NCBI RefSeq assembly: GCF_000449425.2
Contig: NZ_AVHW01000070.1
Coordinates: 1 to 38,810, forward strand
Source of the DNA: Clostridioides difficile CD160
GTDB lineage: Bacteria; Bacillota; Clostridia; Peptostreptococcales; Peptostreptococcaceae
Direction: 5' to 3'
Length of the DNA: 38,810 nt
Part shown: positions 1 to 8,602 of the stretch, piece after piece
How the letters are laid out: every line of letters starts with the position of its first letter
How positions within the stretch are numbered: the stretch's first letter is position 1
The notes under the pieces: model-generated
Databases searched by the model: none
Told to the model about the DNA's origin: nothing
Seen by the model: the letters and a program-made list of their open reading frames with translations, nothing else
Translations under genes and position numbers: made by a program

Positions 1-50
1 ATGATTATAGAAAATTTTTAAAATGTAAATTGAAATTTAGGAGTAGATGT

Positions 51-1007
51 ATGTATATACTGAATTTGAATACAAGAGAGATTATCGAAGATTTTAGAAA
101 AAAATTTTATACAGCAGAAAATTCTTACCTCATATTAAGTGCTCCAAAAAATTTGAAATTACTCAAGGAAATCTTGGATATAGATGAGATAACCTTTAAT
201 GATTGTCTTAAATTTGATGAAATAACGAAACTTGACTTATTTGATAATTATGATTTTTTGAGTTTAAATACATTTGAATTAAGAGATGGAGATGCTGTTA
301 TAGAAGAAGTTAATATGTATCTATCAGATAATTTTATATTGGTTGTAGTAAATGAGGAACATTTTTTATTTGAATTTGTAAAAAATATTATTTTGAAAAA
401 TTCTCAACTTGAAAAAAATCCAGTTATAAACCTATTTAAAATAAACTATTTAATTTTTAGAGAAGTTATAAAAAATGGTTTTGAATCTTTGGAAAAAGTT
501 GAAGAATTAATTCTTCAAATAGAAGATGAGATGATGGATAATATTCATAAAAATCATGTATCTAGAATAAGTGATGTAAGAGGACTAACAAGAACTATAG
601 TTAAAAATACAAGACCTCTTTTATATATTGGTGACAGAATAGTAAAAGAAAATATAAGGTATTTGAAATATTCCAATGTAAAAAAATATAATCTTGAAAA
701 TTTTCAAGGTATAGATTTTGGAATTGACAAATTATATAATTTTGCATTATCAACACGAGAGTTAGCAGATAAACTCTTAGACATTTACTCCTCTAGAGTA
801 GGTGAAAAAACAAATCATTTAATTACAAAATTAACTTTATTAACAGCTATATCTGCACCACTTACAATTATAACTGGGATATATGGAATGAACTTTAGAT
901 ATATGCCAGAATTAAATTGGGTCTATGGATATCCAGCAACTTTACTTTTTATGTTATGTATAATTTTTGTTGGAATTGTAATATTTAAAATAAAAAAACT
1001 ATTATAA
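51..1007 (+). CDS. CorA-family divalent metal ion transporter
   Basis: Probable inner-membrane Mg2+/Co2+ channel of the CorA family, about 318 residues. Seen: a long, acidic, mostly helical cytoplasmic N-terminal part, then two C-terminal hydrophobic segments separated by the family signature YGMNF followed by a short loop (MPELNW) that forms the pore mouth, and a basic C-terminal tail (IFKIKKLL). A TTG at 30 would extend the frame by seven codons, but an AGGAG at 39-43 sits seven bases before the ATG at 51, so ATG 51 is chosen. Length and topology fit the family. It is separated by about 100 bp from the aro promoter and looks like a separate unit. The exact metal cannot be read from the sequence. 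Confidence 0.9.
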   Translation: MYILNLNTREIIEDFRKKFYTAENSYLILSAPKNLKLLKEILDIDEITFNDCLKFDEITKLDLFDNYDFLSLNTFELRDGDAVIEEVNMYLSDNFILVVVNEEHFLFEFVKNIILKNSQLEKNPVINLFKINYLIFREVIKNGFESLEKVEELILQIEDEMMDNIHKNHVSRISDVRGLTRTIVKNTRPLLYIGDRIVKENIRYLKYSNVKKYNLENFQGIDFGIDKLYNFALSTRELADKLLDIYSSRVGEKTNHLITKLTLLTAISAPLTIITGIYGMNFRYMPELNWVYGYPATLLFMLCIIFVGIVIFKIKKLL

Positions 1008-1109
1008 ATAGCAGATGATTTTTAAACAATTTTATAAAAATGCAACAATTAAGAAACTAATTTAAGTAAATGAAAAAATATTTTAAATTGAAAATATTTA
1101 TAGAAAATA

Positions 1110-1137
1110 TTGACAATTATATTTTCTTTGCTATAAT
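1110..1137 (+). promoter_or_regulatory. sigma-A promoter of the aro operon
   Basis: Consensus -35 TTGACA (1110-1115) and -10 TATAAT (1132-1137) with a 16-bp spacer. Predicted transcription start is near 1144, leaving about 40 nt before the leader ORF and about 325 nt before aroF. Such a strong promoter fits control by termination rather than by weak initiation. Confidence 0.85.
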
Positions 1138-1183
1138 TATTAAACAAGAAGAATAATAAATTATAAAAATGGAGGATAATACT

Positions 1184-1339
1184 ATGAAAGGAATATTAAA
1201 AGAACTAACAGCAAAACTTTATAGCTTTTATTACTTTATGTTCTGGGGCTTTTATTTTAGCGCTGGCTATTTCTTTTACAAAAATACATGTAATTCCTTT
1301 CTGGTGAGGCCTTGTTTTAATGATTTTGAGCATAAGTAA
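1184..1339 (+). CDS. aro operon leader peptide, rich in Phe/Tyr/Trp
   Basis: A 51-codon ORF, ATG 1184 to TAA 1337-1339, preceded by a perfect GGAGG (1171-1175) at 8 bases. Residues 13-32 contain 14 aromatic residues out of 20 (seven Phe, six Tyr, one Trp), including the run YSFYYFMFWGFYF; three further Phe follow (39, 45, 48). It lies between the aro promoter and an intrinsic terminator in front of aroF, so it has the position and composition of an attenuator leader peptide (compare pheL/trpL of enteric bacteria). Inference: ribosomes stall in codons 13-32 when charged aromatic tRNAs are scarce, which frees downstream RNA to form an antiterminator. A small membrane peptide is the alternative reading, because the aromatic run is also hydrophobic. 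Confidence 0.8.
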   Translation: MKGILKELTAKLYSFYYFMFWGFYFSAGYFFYKNTCNSFLVRPCFNDFEHK

Positions 1340-1401
1340 ATTTTATAAAAATGATTATTTTATATATTTATATAAGGTTTAATGCTTAATAGATTATTTT
1401 G

Positions 1402-1429
1402 GAGAACTCATTAGTGAGTTCTCTTTTTT
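1402..1429 (+). terminator. attenuator terminator upstream of aroF
   Basis: Perfect 9-bp stem GAGAACTCA/TGAGTTCTC (1402-1410 with 1415-1423) with a TTAG loop, followed by six T (1424-1429). It lies 40 bp before aroF and after the leader ORF, so it must be read through for the operon to be expressed. The segment CTCATTAG (1407-1414) can pair instead with CTGGTGAG (1301-1308), which would prevent this hairpin. Confidence 0.88.
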
Positions 1430-1468
1430 ATTTTAAATATAAAATTATAATATTGGGAGGTAGTAAAA

Positions 1469-2482
1469 ATGATAGTAGTATTAAAAATGGGAGCAGATAA
1501 AAGTGAAGTTAAGAAATTAATAGAAGCTATTGGGAGAGAAGGAGTAGAAGTTAATCCCATAGATGGGACAGAACTAACTGTTTTAGGATTAGTTGGGGAT
1601 ACTAGTAAAATAGATGCAAAAAGAATAGAAGCAAATAAGATAGTTGAAAAAGTTATGCATGTAGTAGAGCCTTTTAAAAAAGCAAATAGAAAGTTTCATC
1701 CAGAACCTTCTATTATAAATGTTAATGGTGTGGAAATTGGTTCAAAAAAAATTGCCATGATAGCTGGACCTTGTTCTGTTGAAACAGAAGAACAAATAGT
1801 ATCTATAGCTGAAGATGTAAAAAAATCAGGAGCAGGATTCTTAAGAGGAGGAGCATTCAAACCAAGAACATCACCATACGCTTTCCAAGGATTAAGATAC
1901 GATGGATTAGATTTATTAAAGAAAGCAAAAGAAAAAACAGGTCTTCATATAGTTACAGAAATAATGTCAACGCAAGATATAGATATATTTGAAGAAAATG
2001 TAGATGTAATTCAAGTTGGAGCTAGAAACATGCAAAACTTCGATTTATTAAAAGAATTAGGAAAAACAAATAAAACAATACTTTTAAAAAGAGGATTATC
2101 TGCTACAATTGAAGAGTGGTTAATGTCAGCAGAGTATATAATGGCTGGAGGAAATGAAAATGTAGTCCTTTGTGAAAGAGGTATAAGAACTTTCGAAACA
2201 TATACTAGAAATACTTTGGATTTAAGTGCTATTTTAGCTGTAAAGAAACTTAGTCATTTACCAGTAATAGTTGACCCAAGTCATGCAGCAGGAAAATCAT
2301 GGATGGTAGACTCTCTATCTAAAGCAGCAATTGCAGTTGGAGCAGATGGTCTTATAATAGAAGTTCATAATGACCCAGCACATGCACTTTGTGATGGTAA
2401 ACAATCAATTAAACCAAATGAATATGATGAATTAATAAGTGAATTAAAAACTATCGCATTAGCAGTTGGAAGAGAAATATAA
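1469..2482 (+). CDS. aroF: 3-deoxy-7-phosphoheptulonate (DAHP) synthase
   Basis: First step of the shikimate pathway: condenses phosphoenolpyruvate and erythrose 4-phosphate to DAHP in the cytoplasm. The 337-residue product has an N-terminal ferredoxin-like domain (about 1-70), which in the type I-beta enzyme of Thermotoga is the site of Tyr/Phe feedback control, followed by the KDSA-like TIM barrel. Recognisable barrel motifs are IAGPCSVE (about 98), RGGAFKPRTSPY, QVGARNMQN, LLKRG, ERGIRTFE and VDPSHAAGK. Start ATG 1469 has GGGAGG at 1456-1461. It heads the aro operon immediately after the attenuator. The symbol aroF is used in the Gram-positive sense. Confidence 0.95.
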   Translation: MIVVLKMGADKSEVKKLIEAIGREGVEVNPIDGTELTVLGLVGDTSKIDAKRIEANKIVEKVMHVVEPFKKANRKFHPEPSIINVNGVEIGSKKIAMIAGPCSVETEEQIVSIAEDVKKSGAGFLRGGAFKPRTSPYAFQGLRYDGLDLLKKAKEKTGLHIVTEIMSTQDIDIFEENVDVIQVGARNMQNFDLLKELGKTNKTILLKRGLSATIEEWLMSAEYIMAGGNENVVLCERGIRTFETYTRNTLDLSAILAVKKLSHLPVIVDPSHAAGKSWMVDSLSKAAIAVGADGLIIEVHNDPAHALCDGKQSIKPNEYDELISELKTIALAVGREI

Positions 2483-2503
2483 TCTATAAAAGGATGGTTA
2501 AGT

Positions 2504-3568
2504 GTGGAAGAAAAATTATTAGTAAATTTAAAAGAGAATAGCTATAACATATTTATTAAAAAAAATATACTAAAAGATATAGGTAAAGAAATTAAAAAAA
2601 TATATTCTGGGAATAAGATTTTTATTGTAACTGATGAAAATATAGCGAAATTATATTTAAATGAAGTAAAAAATAATTTAAATGAATCTGGATTTGAAAC
2701 TAAAGCTATAATATTAAAAGCTGGTGAAGAAACAAAGTCATTTAATACTCTTCCTAAAATATACGATAGTTTACTTGACTTTAAGTTGACTAGAAAAGAT
2801 TTGATTATTACTTTAGGAGGAGGGGTAATAGGAGATTTAGGTGGATTTGTAGCAGCAACTTTTCTAAGAGGTGTAAATTTTGTTCAAATTCCAACATCTC
2901 TGTTAGCACAAGTTGATAGTTCTGTAGGTGGAAAAGTTGGAGTTGACCTTGAAAGAGGAAAAAACTTAGTGGGAAGCTTTTATCAACCTAAAGCTGTGTT
3001 TATTGACCCAAATGTATTATTGTCACTTCCAGAAAAATTTTATAGAGATGGGATGGCAGAAGTCATAAAATATGGTTGTATAAAAGACAAAACCTTTTTT
3101 GATAAGCTTTTGAGTTTAAAAAATAGAGACGAAGTAATGCAACATATAGAATACATTATACATGAGTGTTGCTTTATTAAAAAAACAGTGGTTGAAGCTG
3201 ATGAAAGAGATTTTGGAGACAGAATGCTTCTAAATTTTGGTCATACATTAGGTCATGCTATTGAGACATATTACAATTTTTCTGGTTATACTCATGGGGA
3301 AGCTGTTGGTCTAGGAATGTATAAGATAACTTTAGAGAGTGAAAAAAGAGGAATTACAAAGAAGGGTACATCAGAGCTTATAAAATCAATCTTAATAAAT
3401 TATGATTTACCTTATGAAATTGAATTAAGAGATAACAAGTCGATAATAGATGTAATATCTCTTGATAAAAAGAATCTAGGTGATACATTAAAAATAATAC
3501 TTTTAAAGAATATTGGAGAGAGTATTATATATAATACTACTTCTAAATTTTTTCAGGAGGTAAACTGA
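2504..3568 (+). CDS. aroB: 3-dehydroquinate synthase
   Basis: Converts DAHP to 3-dehydroquinate, using NAD+ and a divalent metal. The 354-residue length is normal. Seen: the NAD-binding stretch TLGGGVIGDLGGF, then QIPTSLLAQVDSSVGGKVGV, the metal-site region EVIKYG, and LLNFGHTLGHAIE with the following HGEAVGLGM, which carry the zinc-binding Glu/His residues. It starts with GTG at 2504 behind AGGATGG, 21 bp after aroF. Its stop codon TGA shares one base with the aroA start, so translation is probably coupled. Confidence 0.96.
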   Translation: MEEKLLVNLKENSYNIFIKKNILKDIGKEIKKIYSGNKIFIVTDENIAKLYLNEVKNNLNESGFETKAIILKAGEETKSFNTLPKIYDSLLDFKLTRKDLIITLGGGVIGDLGGFVAATFLRGVNFVQIPTSLLAQVDSSVGGKVGVDLERGKNLVGSFYQPKAVFIDPNVLLSLPEKFYRDGMAEVIKYGCIKDKTFFDKLLSLKNRDEVMQHIEYIIHECCFIKKTVVEADERDFGDRMLLNFGHTLGHAIETYYNFSGYTHGEAVGLGMYKITLESEKRGITKKGTSELIKSILINYDLPYEIELRDNKSIIDVISLDKKNLGDTLKIILLKNIGESIIYNTTSKFFQEVN

Positions 3569-4881
3569 TGGGAAGTTTAAAAATATATCCAAGTAGATTG
3601 TCTGGAGATGTAAAAATCCCACCATCAAAAAGTATGGCACATAGGGCAGTTATTTGTTCATCTTTAAGTGATGGAAAAAGTAGAATTTCTAATATAGATT
3701 TTTCTGATGATATTATAGCTACTATAAGGGCAATGACATCACTTGGAGCTATTATAGAAAAGAAGGACGACATTTTAGAAATTACAGGTATTTTTTCAAA
3801 AGAAGCAATTTTGAATAAAGAAAATCAATTAAATCAACCTAAGTTGACTATAGATTGCAATGAATCAGGTTCTACTTTAAGATTTTTAGTGCCTATATCA
3901 CTAGCATTTGATGGAATAAAAAGATTTGTAGGTAGAGGAAACCTTGGTAAAAGACCACTTGATACTTATTATGAGATTTTTGATAGACAAAACATAGAGT
4001 ATAGCTATAAAGAAAATCAACTGGATTTAATCATATCAGGAAAACTTAAACCAGATGAATTTAAAGTAAAAGGAAATATAAGTTCTCAATTTATAACAGG
4101 TTTATTATTTATTTTACCTACATTAGATAATGATTCAAAAATAATAATTACAACTGAGCTAGAATCCAAAGGATATCTAGATTTAACTCTTTCAACTATG
4201 AGAGATTTTGGAATAGAAATTGTAAATAATGATTATAAAGAATTTATTATAAAAGGAAATCAAATGTATAAAGCTAGAGATTATAAAGTTGAAGGCGATT
4301 ATTCTCAAGGTGCATTTTATTTATCAGCAGATGCTATTGGAGGAAATATTAATGTACTAGACCTTAAAGAAGATTCTCTTCAAGGCGATAGTGAAGTTAT
4401 TGATATTTTATCTAGAATGGGTATGGAAATTTTAAGACAAGATGAAAAAATAAAAGGTATAGTTAATTGCTTAAATAGTACTTTAATAGATGCATCTCAA
4501 TGTCCAGATATAATACCAGTTTTATCTGTGGTAGCAGCTTTAAGTAGAGGAAGAACTACAATAATAAATGCTGGAAGGCTTAGAATTAAGGAATGTGATA
4601 GACTTCATGCAATAAGTGTCGAATTGAGCAAACTTGGAGCGAATATAGAAGAAAAAGAGGATAGTTTAATAATTGATGGAGTAAGTAAACTAAATGGTGG
4701 AGTAGAAGTATGGAGTCATAAAGACCATAGAATTGCAATGACACTTGCAATAGCTTCTTGTAGATGTGACAAGCCAATAGTATTAAAAGATTTTGAGTGT
4801 GTATCTAAATCTTATCCACATTTTTTTAAAGATTTTGAGATGTTAGGAGGGCGAATTGATGAGTGGAACATGGGGAAATAA
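3568..4881 (+). CDS. aroA: 5-enolpyruvylshikimate-3-phosphate synthase
   Basis: Transfers the enolpyruvyl group of PEP to shikimate 3-phosphate. 437 residues, the usual size for the two-domain inverse alpha-beta barrel. Seen: N-terminal PPSKSMAHRA, CNESGSTLRFL, the GNLGKRPLDTYYEIF segment, SSQFITGLL, EGDYSQGAFYL, the late RIKECDRL and DHRIAMTLAI motifs. Overlaps aroB by one base (TGATG) and aroC by 23 bases. It has an AGGAGG just before the start at 3568. Whether it is class I or II with respect to glyphosate sensitivity is not settled by inspection. Confidence 0.96.
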   Translation: MGSLKIYPSRLSGDVKIPPSKSMAHRAVICSSLSDGKSRISNIDFSDDIIATIRAMTSLGAIIEKKDDILEITGIFSKEAILNKENQLNQPKLTIDCNESGSTLRFLVPISLAFDGIKRFVGRGNLGKRPLDTYYEIFDRQNIEYSYKENQLDLIISGKLKPDEFKVKGNISSQFITGLLFILPTLDNDSKIIITTELESKGYLDLTLSTMRDFGIEIVNNDYKEFIIKGNQMYKARDYKVEGDYSQGAFYLSADAIGGNINVLDLKEDSLQGDSEVIDILSRMGMEILRQDEKIKGIVNCLNSTLIDASQCPDIIPVLSVVAALSRGRTTIINAGRLRIKECDRLHAISVELSKLGANIEEKEDSLIIDGVSKLNGGVEVWSHKDHRIAMTLAIASCRCDKPIVLKDFECVSKSYPHFFKDFEMLGGRIDEWNMGK

Positions 4882-5935
4882 TTTAAAAATATCCATTTTT
4901 GGAGAATCTCATGGAAATGCTATAGGTATAAATATAGATGGTCTTCCTGCAGGGATTGAACTTGATCTTGATAAGATTGATAAAGAAATGAAAAGAAGGG
5001 CACCTGGAAAAAATGCTATTTCTACCTCAAGAAATGAAAGAGATATACCAGAAATTTTAAGTGGTTATTTTGATGGAAGAACTACAGGAACTCCACTATG
5101 TGCAATCATAAGAAATAGTGATACTCACTCAAAAGATTATGGTGAACTTAAAAATTTGATGAGACCAGGACATGCAGATTATACAGGACATGTAAGATAT
5201 TCTGGGTTTAATGACTACAGAGGGGGAGGACATTTTTCGGGTAGGATAACAGCTCCATTAGTATTTTGTGGTGCTATATGTAAACAAATTCTATCACGAG
5301 AAGGAATAGAGGTAGGAGCACACATAAAAAAAGTTAAAGATATAGAAGATACGAGCTTTGATTATGTAGATATATCAAAACAACAATTAACCAATTTACA
5401 AACTTTAGAGTTACCTTTACTTGATTTATCAAAGGAAGAAGCTATGAGGGATACTATTATAGATGCAAAAAATCAAGGAGATTCAGTTGGTGGTATAATT
5501 GAATGTGCAGTAGTAGGAATTAATGTAGGAATTGGAAATCCATTTTTTGATTCTGTTGAATCTACTCTATCTCATTTATTGTTTTCTGTTCCATCTGTAA
5601 AAGGTGTAGAATTTGGTCTAGGTTTTGGAATTACAGATATGTATGGCTCTCAAAGTAATGATGAAATGTATTATGAAGGTAATCAAGTTAAGAGTAAAAC
5701 AAATAATAATGGAGGAATTATTGGAGGTATTACAACTGGAATGCCAATAATTTTCAAAGTGGCAATAAAGCCAACACCATCAATTAGTGTTCAGCAGAAA
5801 ACAATTAATATAAAAGATAAAAAAGATGATATTTTATCTATTAAAGGTAGACATGACCCTTGTATAGTTCAAAGAGCAGTACCTGTAATAGAAGCAGTAA
5901 CGGCTATTGGAATTTTTGATTTGATTAAAAAATAG
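4859..5935 (+). CDS. aroC: chorismate synthase
   Basis: Makes chorismate from 5-enolpyruvylshikimate-3-phosphate, using reduced FMN. Family signatures: GESHGNAIG near the N-terminus, the RRAPGKNAIST stretch, MRPGHADYTGHVRYSG, YRGGGHFSGRITAPLVF, NNNGGIIGGITTGMPI and GRHDPCIVQRAVPV. ATG 4859 is preferred to the in-frame TTG 4856 because AGGAGG (4845-4850) is then spaced at 8 bases; the resulting MSGTWG is typical for the family. The start lies inside aroA. The 52-bp gap to pheA contains a small GTGACT/AGTCAT dyad near 5946-5963. Confidence 0.95.
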   Translation: MSGTWGNNLKISIFGESHGNAIGINIDGLPAGIELDLDKIDKEMKRRAPGKNAISTSRNERDIPEILSGYFDGRTTGTPLCAIIRNSDTHSKDYGELKNLMRPGHADYTGHVRYSGFNDYRGGGHFSGRITAPLVFCGAICKQILSREGIEVGAHIKKVKDIEDTSFDYVDISKQQLTNLQTLELPLLDLSKEEAMRDTIIDAKNQGDSVGGIIECAVVGINVGIGNPFFDSVESTLSHLLFSVPSVKGVEFGLGFGITDMYGSQSNDEMYYEGNQVKSKTNNNGGIIGGITTGMPIIFKVAIKPTPSISVQQKTINIKDKKDDILSIKGRHDPCIVQRAVPVIEAVTAIGIFDLIKK

Positions 5936-5987
5936 CTACGCACACTCGTGACTTTAGTCATGGGAGGTTCAGGAAAGGACGATAATA

Positions 5988-7184
5988 ATGGAGGATTTAA
6001 CAAGATATAGAAATGAAATTGATGACATAGATAAAGAGCTTATTCAATTATTTGAAAAGAGAATGAATACAGTTCTTGAGATTGCTAAACATAAAATGAA
6101 AAATAACACTACTATATTTCAAAAAGATAGAGAAGAAAAAGTATTAAATAAAGCTGTAGATAATTTGAATAATAAATCATATTCACAAGAAACCATACAG
6201 TTTTTTAATTCCATAATGAAAATTAGTAGAGGGTTACAAAAGAGATTAATGGATAATGATAGTGAACATAAATTTGAATGTAGCCTGAATTCATCAAATG
6301 AGAAAATTGATTTATTGAACATAGATAAATATAAAACCTTAAAATATGAAATTAATAAAAAAAATATCCTAGTAGGATTTCCAGGAATATCAGGTTCATT
6401 TACAGAAGAAGCACTAAACAAATTCTTCAACAAAAAAATATCCAAAAAACAATTTAAAGAATTTGAAGATGTTTTCGCAGCACTTAAAAATAAAGAAATA
6501 GATTATGGAATAATACCTATAGAAAATTCATCTACAGGAGCTATTTCTGAAACTTATGACCTTTTAAGAAAATATGGATTTTATATAGTTGGAGAAGAAT
6601 GTATAAAAATAGACCAAAATTTAATTGGAATAAAAGGTACAAAACTTGAAGATATAAAAGAAATATACTCTCATCCACAAGGAATAGGGCAAAGTAGTGA
6701 ATTTTTAAAACAGAATAGTAATTGGAAGCTGATACCATTTAATAATACAGCAACAAGTGCTGAACTTGTAAAAAAACTTCAAGACAAAACAAAAGCAGCA
6801 ATTGCAAGTAAAAAAGCTGCAAATATTTATGAACTAGAAATAATAAGCCCTTGTATAAATGATATTACGAATAATTATACCAGATTTGTGGTAATCAGTA
6901 ACCAGATACATATTGATGAAGAATCAAACAAGATGAGCATAGTATTTTCTGTTGAACATGAAGCAGGAAAACTGTATAAAGTACTTGGATACTTTGCTGA
7001 AAATAATATAAATATGACAAAAATAGAATCAAGACCTATGCAAAATGCTTCATGGAGATATTTCTTTTATATAGATTTTGAATGTTCTATATATAATCCT
7101 AAAGTATACAATTTATTAGAATTGATAGAGAATAATACAGCATATTTTAAATTTATAGGTGTATATAAAAATAAGATTGAATAG
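5988..7184 (+). CDS. pheA: bifunctional chorismate mutase / prephenate dehydratase
   Basis: P-protein that commits chorismate to phenylalanine. Three domains are visible in 398 residues: an AroQ chorismate mutase helix bundle (about 1-90; YRNEIDDIDKELIQLFEKRM), a prephenate dehydratase domain (about 122-295; GFPGISGSFTEEAL, IPIENSSTGAISETYDLL, YSHPQGIGQ, the NNTATSAELV stretch, and TRFVVI), and a C-terminal ACT domain (about 310-395; the IESRPMQNASWRYFFYIDFE stretch), the usual Phe feedback site. A strong AAAGGA lies before the ATG. It follows aroC by 52 bp and precedes aroE by 45 bp. Confidence 0.95.
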   Translation: MEDLTRYRNEIDDIDKELIQLFEKRMNTVLEIAKHKMKNNTTIFQKDREEKVLNKAVDNLNNKSYSQETIQFFNSIMKISRGLQKRLMDNDSEHKFECSLNSSNEKIDLLNIDKYKTLKYEINKKNILVGFPGISGSFTEEALNKFFNKKISKKQFKEFEDVFAALKNKEIDYGIIPIENSSTGAISETYDLLRKYGFYIVGEECIKIDQNLIGIKGTKLEDIKEIYSHPQGIGQSSEFLKQNSNWKLIPFNNTATSAELVKKLQDKTKAAIASKKAANIYELEIISPCINDITNNYTRFVVISNQIHIDEESNKMSIVFSVEHEAGKLYKVLGYFAENNINMTKIESRPMQNASWRYFFYIDFECSIYNPKVYNLLELIENNTAYFKFIGVYKNKIE

Positions 7185-7229
7185 GGAATAGAATTCTTTA
7201 TTTGATTGTAGTTATTAGGAGGTACAAAG

Positions 7230-8039
7230 ATGAATTTTTTTGGTCTAGTAGGTGAAAAACTCTCTCATAGTGTTTCACCTCAAATCCATAAACGAATATT
7301 TGAGATATTAAATATTGAAAGTGCATATAAAAACTTTGAAATTTCAAAAGAAGATATATCTAAGTTAGGTGGTGCTATAAAATTATTAGGAATACAAGGA
7401 GTAAATGTTACTGTGCCATATAAGGAACGTATTATGAAATATTTGGATTTTATATCACCAGAAGCAAAACGTATAGGAGCAGTTAATACAGTTTTACTTA
7501 AAGAAAATATATTATATGGCTATAATACGGATTACTTTGGTCTCGACAGTATGTTCAAAATGGCACATATTGATGTACAAGGAAAAGTAGCTGTTATATT
7601 AGGAACTGGTGGTGCTTCTAAAGCTGCTCTTACATATCTTCTTGATTCTGGAGTAGATAAAGTTTATGTTTCAACTAGAAAAAAGGATAATAAAAAATTA
7701 TTAAATGATAAAGCTATATTAATAGACTATGAGGAACTTAAGCATATAAAAGGAAATATAATGTTAAATGCTACACCAGTAGGAATGTATCCTAATATAG
7801 GGATATCACCAGTATCAAAATCAATTATACAAAATTTTGATACCTTAGTAGATTTAATTTATAATCCTGGAGAAACCGAGTTTTTAAAAATTGGCAATGA
7901 TGTAGGTAAAAAAACTTGTGATGGATTATATATGTTGGTAGGTCAAGCAATAAAATCTCAAGAAATTTGGCAGGATAAAAAAATAAATAATGATATTTTA
8001 GATGTTATATATAATGAATTAAAATTAGAGTTTTTGTAA
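7230..8039 (+). CDS. aroE: shikimate 5-dehydrogenase
   Basis: NADP-dependent reduction of 3-dehydroshikimate to shikimate. 269 residues, standard length. Seen: substrate-binding GEKLSHSVSPQIH at the N-terminus, GVNVTVPYKE with the catalytic Lys, GAVNTV, GYNTDYFGL, the nucleotide-binding loop ILGTGGASKAAL, LMLNATPVGMYP-like NATPVGM, and the C-terminal LVGQAIKSQEIW helix. AGGAGG is spaced 7 bases before ATG 7230. An aroD (3-dehydroquinate dehydratase) gene, the step before this one, is not in the operon and must lie elsewhere. Confidence 0.96.
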   Translation: MNFFGLVGEKLSHSVSPQIHKRIFEILNIESAYKNFEISKEDISKLGGAIKLLGIQGVNVTVPYKERIMKYLDFISPEAKRIGAVNTVLLKENILYGYNTDYFGLDSMFKMAHIDVQGKVAVILGTGGASKAALTYLLDSGVDKVYVSTRKKDNKKLLNDKAILIDYEELKHIKGNIMLNATPVGMYPNIGISPVSKSIIQNFDTLVDLIYNPGETEFLKIGNDVGKKTCDGLYMLVGQAIKSQEIWQDKKINNDILDVIYNELKLEFL

Positions 8040-8050
8040 GGGGGATTGTT

Positions 8051-8584
8051 ATGATAAATAAATCAAAAGAAAAATTAATATTAATAGGTATGCCAGGGAG
8101 TGGAAAAACTACAATTGGGAAACTTTTGTCTCAAGAGTATAGTTGTAGTTTCTGTGACATGGATGATTATATAAGTGAAATCTCTCAAAAAAGTATAGCA
8201 GAATTATTTTCAGAAGGAGAATCTGTTTTTAGAGACTATGAGACTCAAGCGTGTAAAGAACTTTCTGTAAGTGATAAGACAGTAGTGTCTACTGGTGGTG
8301 GTGTAATAAAGAAAGATATCAATATGGAAATACTAAAAGAAACAGGTATAATTATTTTTATTGATAGACCTGTACAAAAAATTTTAGAAGATATAAATAT
8401 TAATTCAAGACCTTTATTAAAGAATGGCAAAGATAGATTATACAACCTTTATGATGAGAGAATAAGTCTTTATAAAAAATTTTCGGATATCGAGATTTTA
8501 AATGATAAATCATTAAATACTGCTATATATAATATTACGAATGAAATCAGTGATAAATTTAAATTTGAGTTTAAAGAAAAATAA
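8051..8584 (+). CDS. aroK: shikimate kinase
   Basis: Phosphorylates shikimate with ATP. 177 residues with Walker A GMPGSGKTTIGK near residue 14, the shikimate-binding DMDDYI and FRDYE residues, STGGGV, and the lid/adenine-loop region with SRPLL. It begins 11 bp after aroE behind GGGGG and is followed 18 bp later by tyrA. Nothing is unusual about it. Confidence 0.95.
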   Translation: MINKSKEKLILIGMPGSGKTTIGKLLSQEYSCSFCDMDDYISEISQKSIAELFSEGESVFRDYETQACKELSVSDKTVVSTGGGVIKKDINMEILKETGIIIFIDRPVQKILEDININSRPLLKNGKDRLYNLYDERISLYKKFSDIEILNDKSLNTAIYNITNEISDKFKFEFKEK

Positions 8585-8602
8585 TCTGGGGGAGTGAAGC
8601 TA

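Noticed and set aside
1144-1468. T-box or known riboswitch in the aro leader
   Set aside because: No T-box sequence such as GGGTGGTACCGCG and no specifier-type stem was seen; the translated aromatic ORF explains the leader better.
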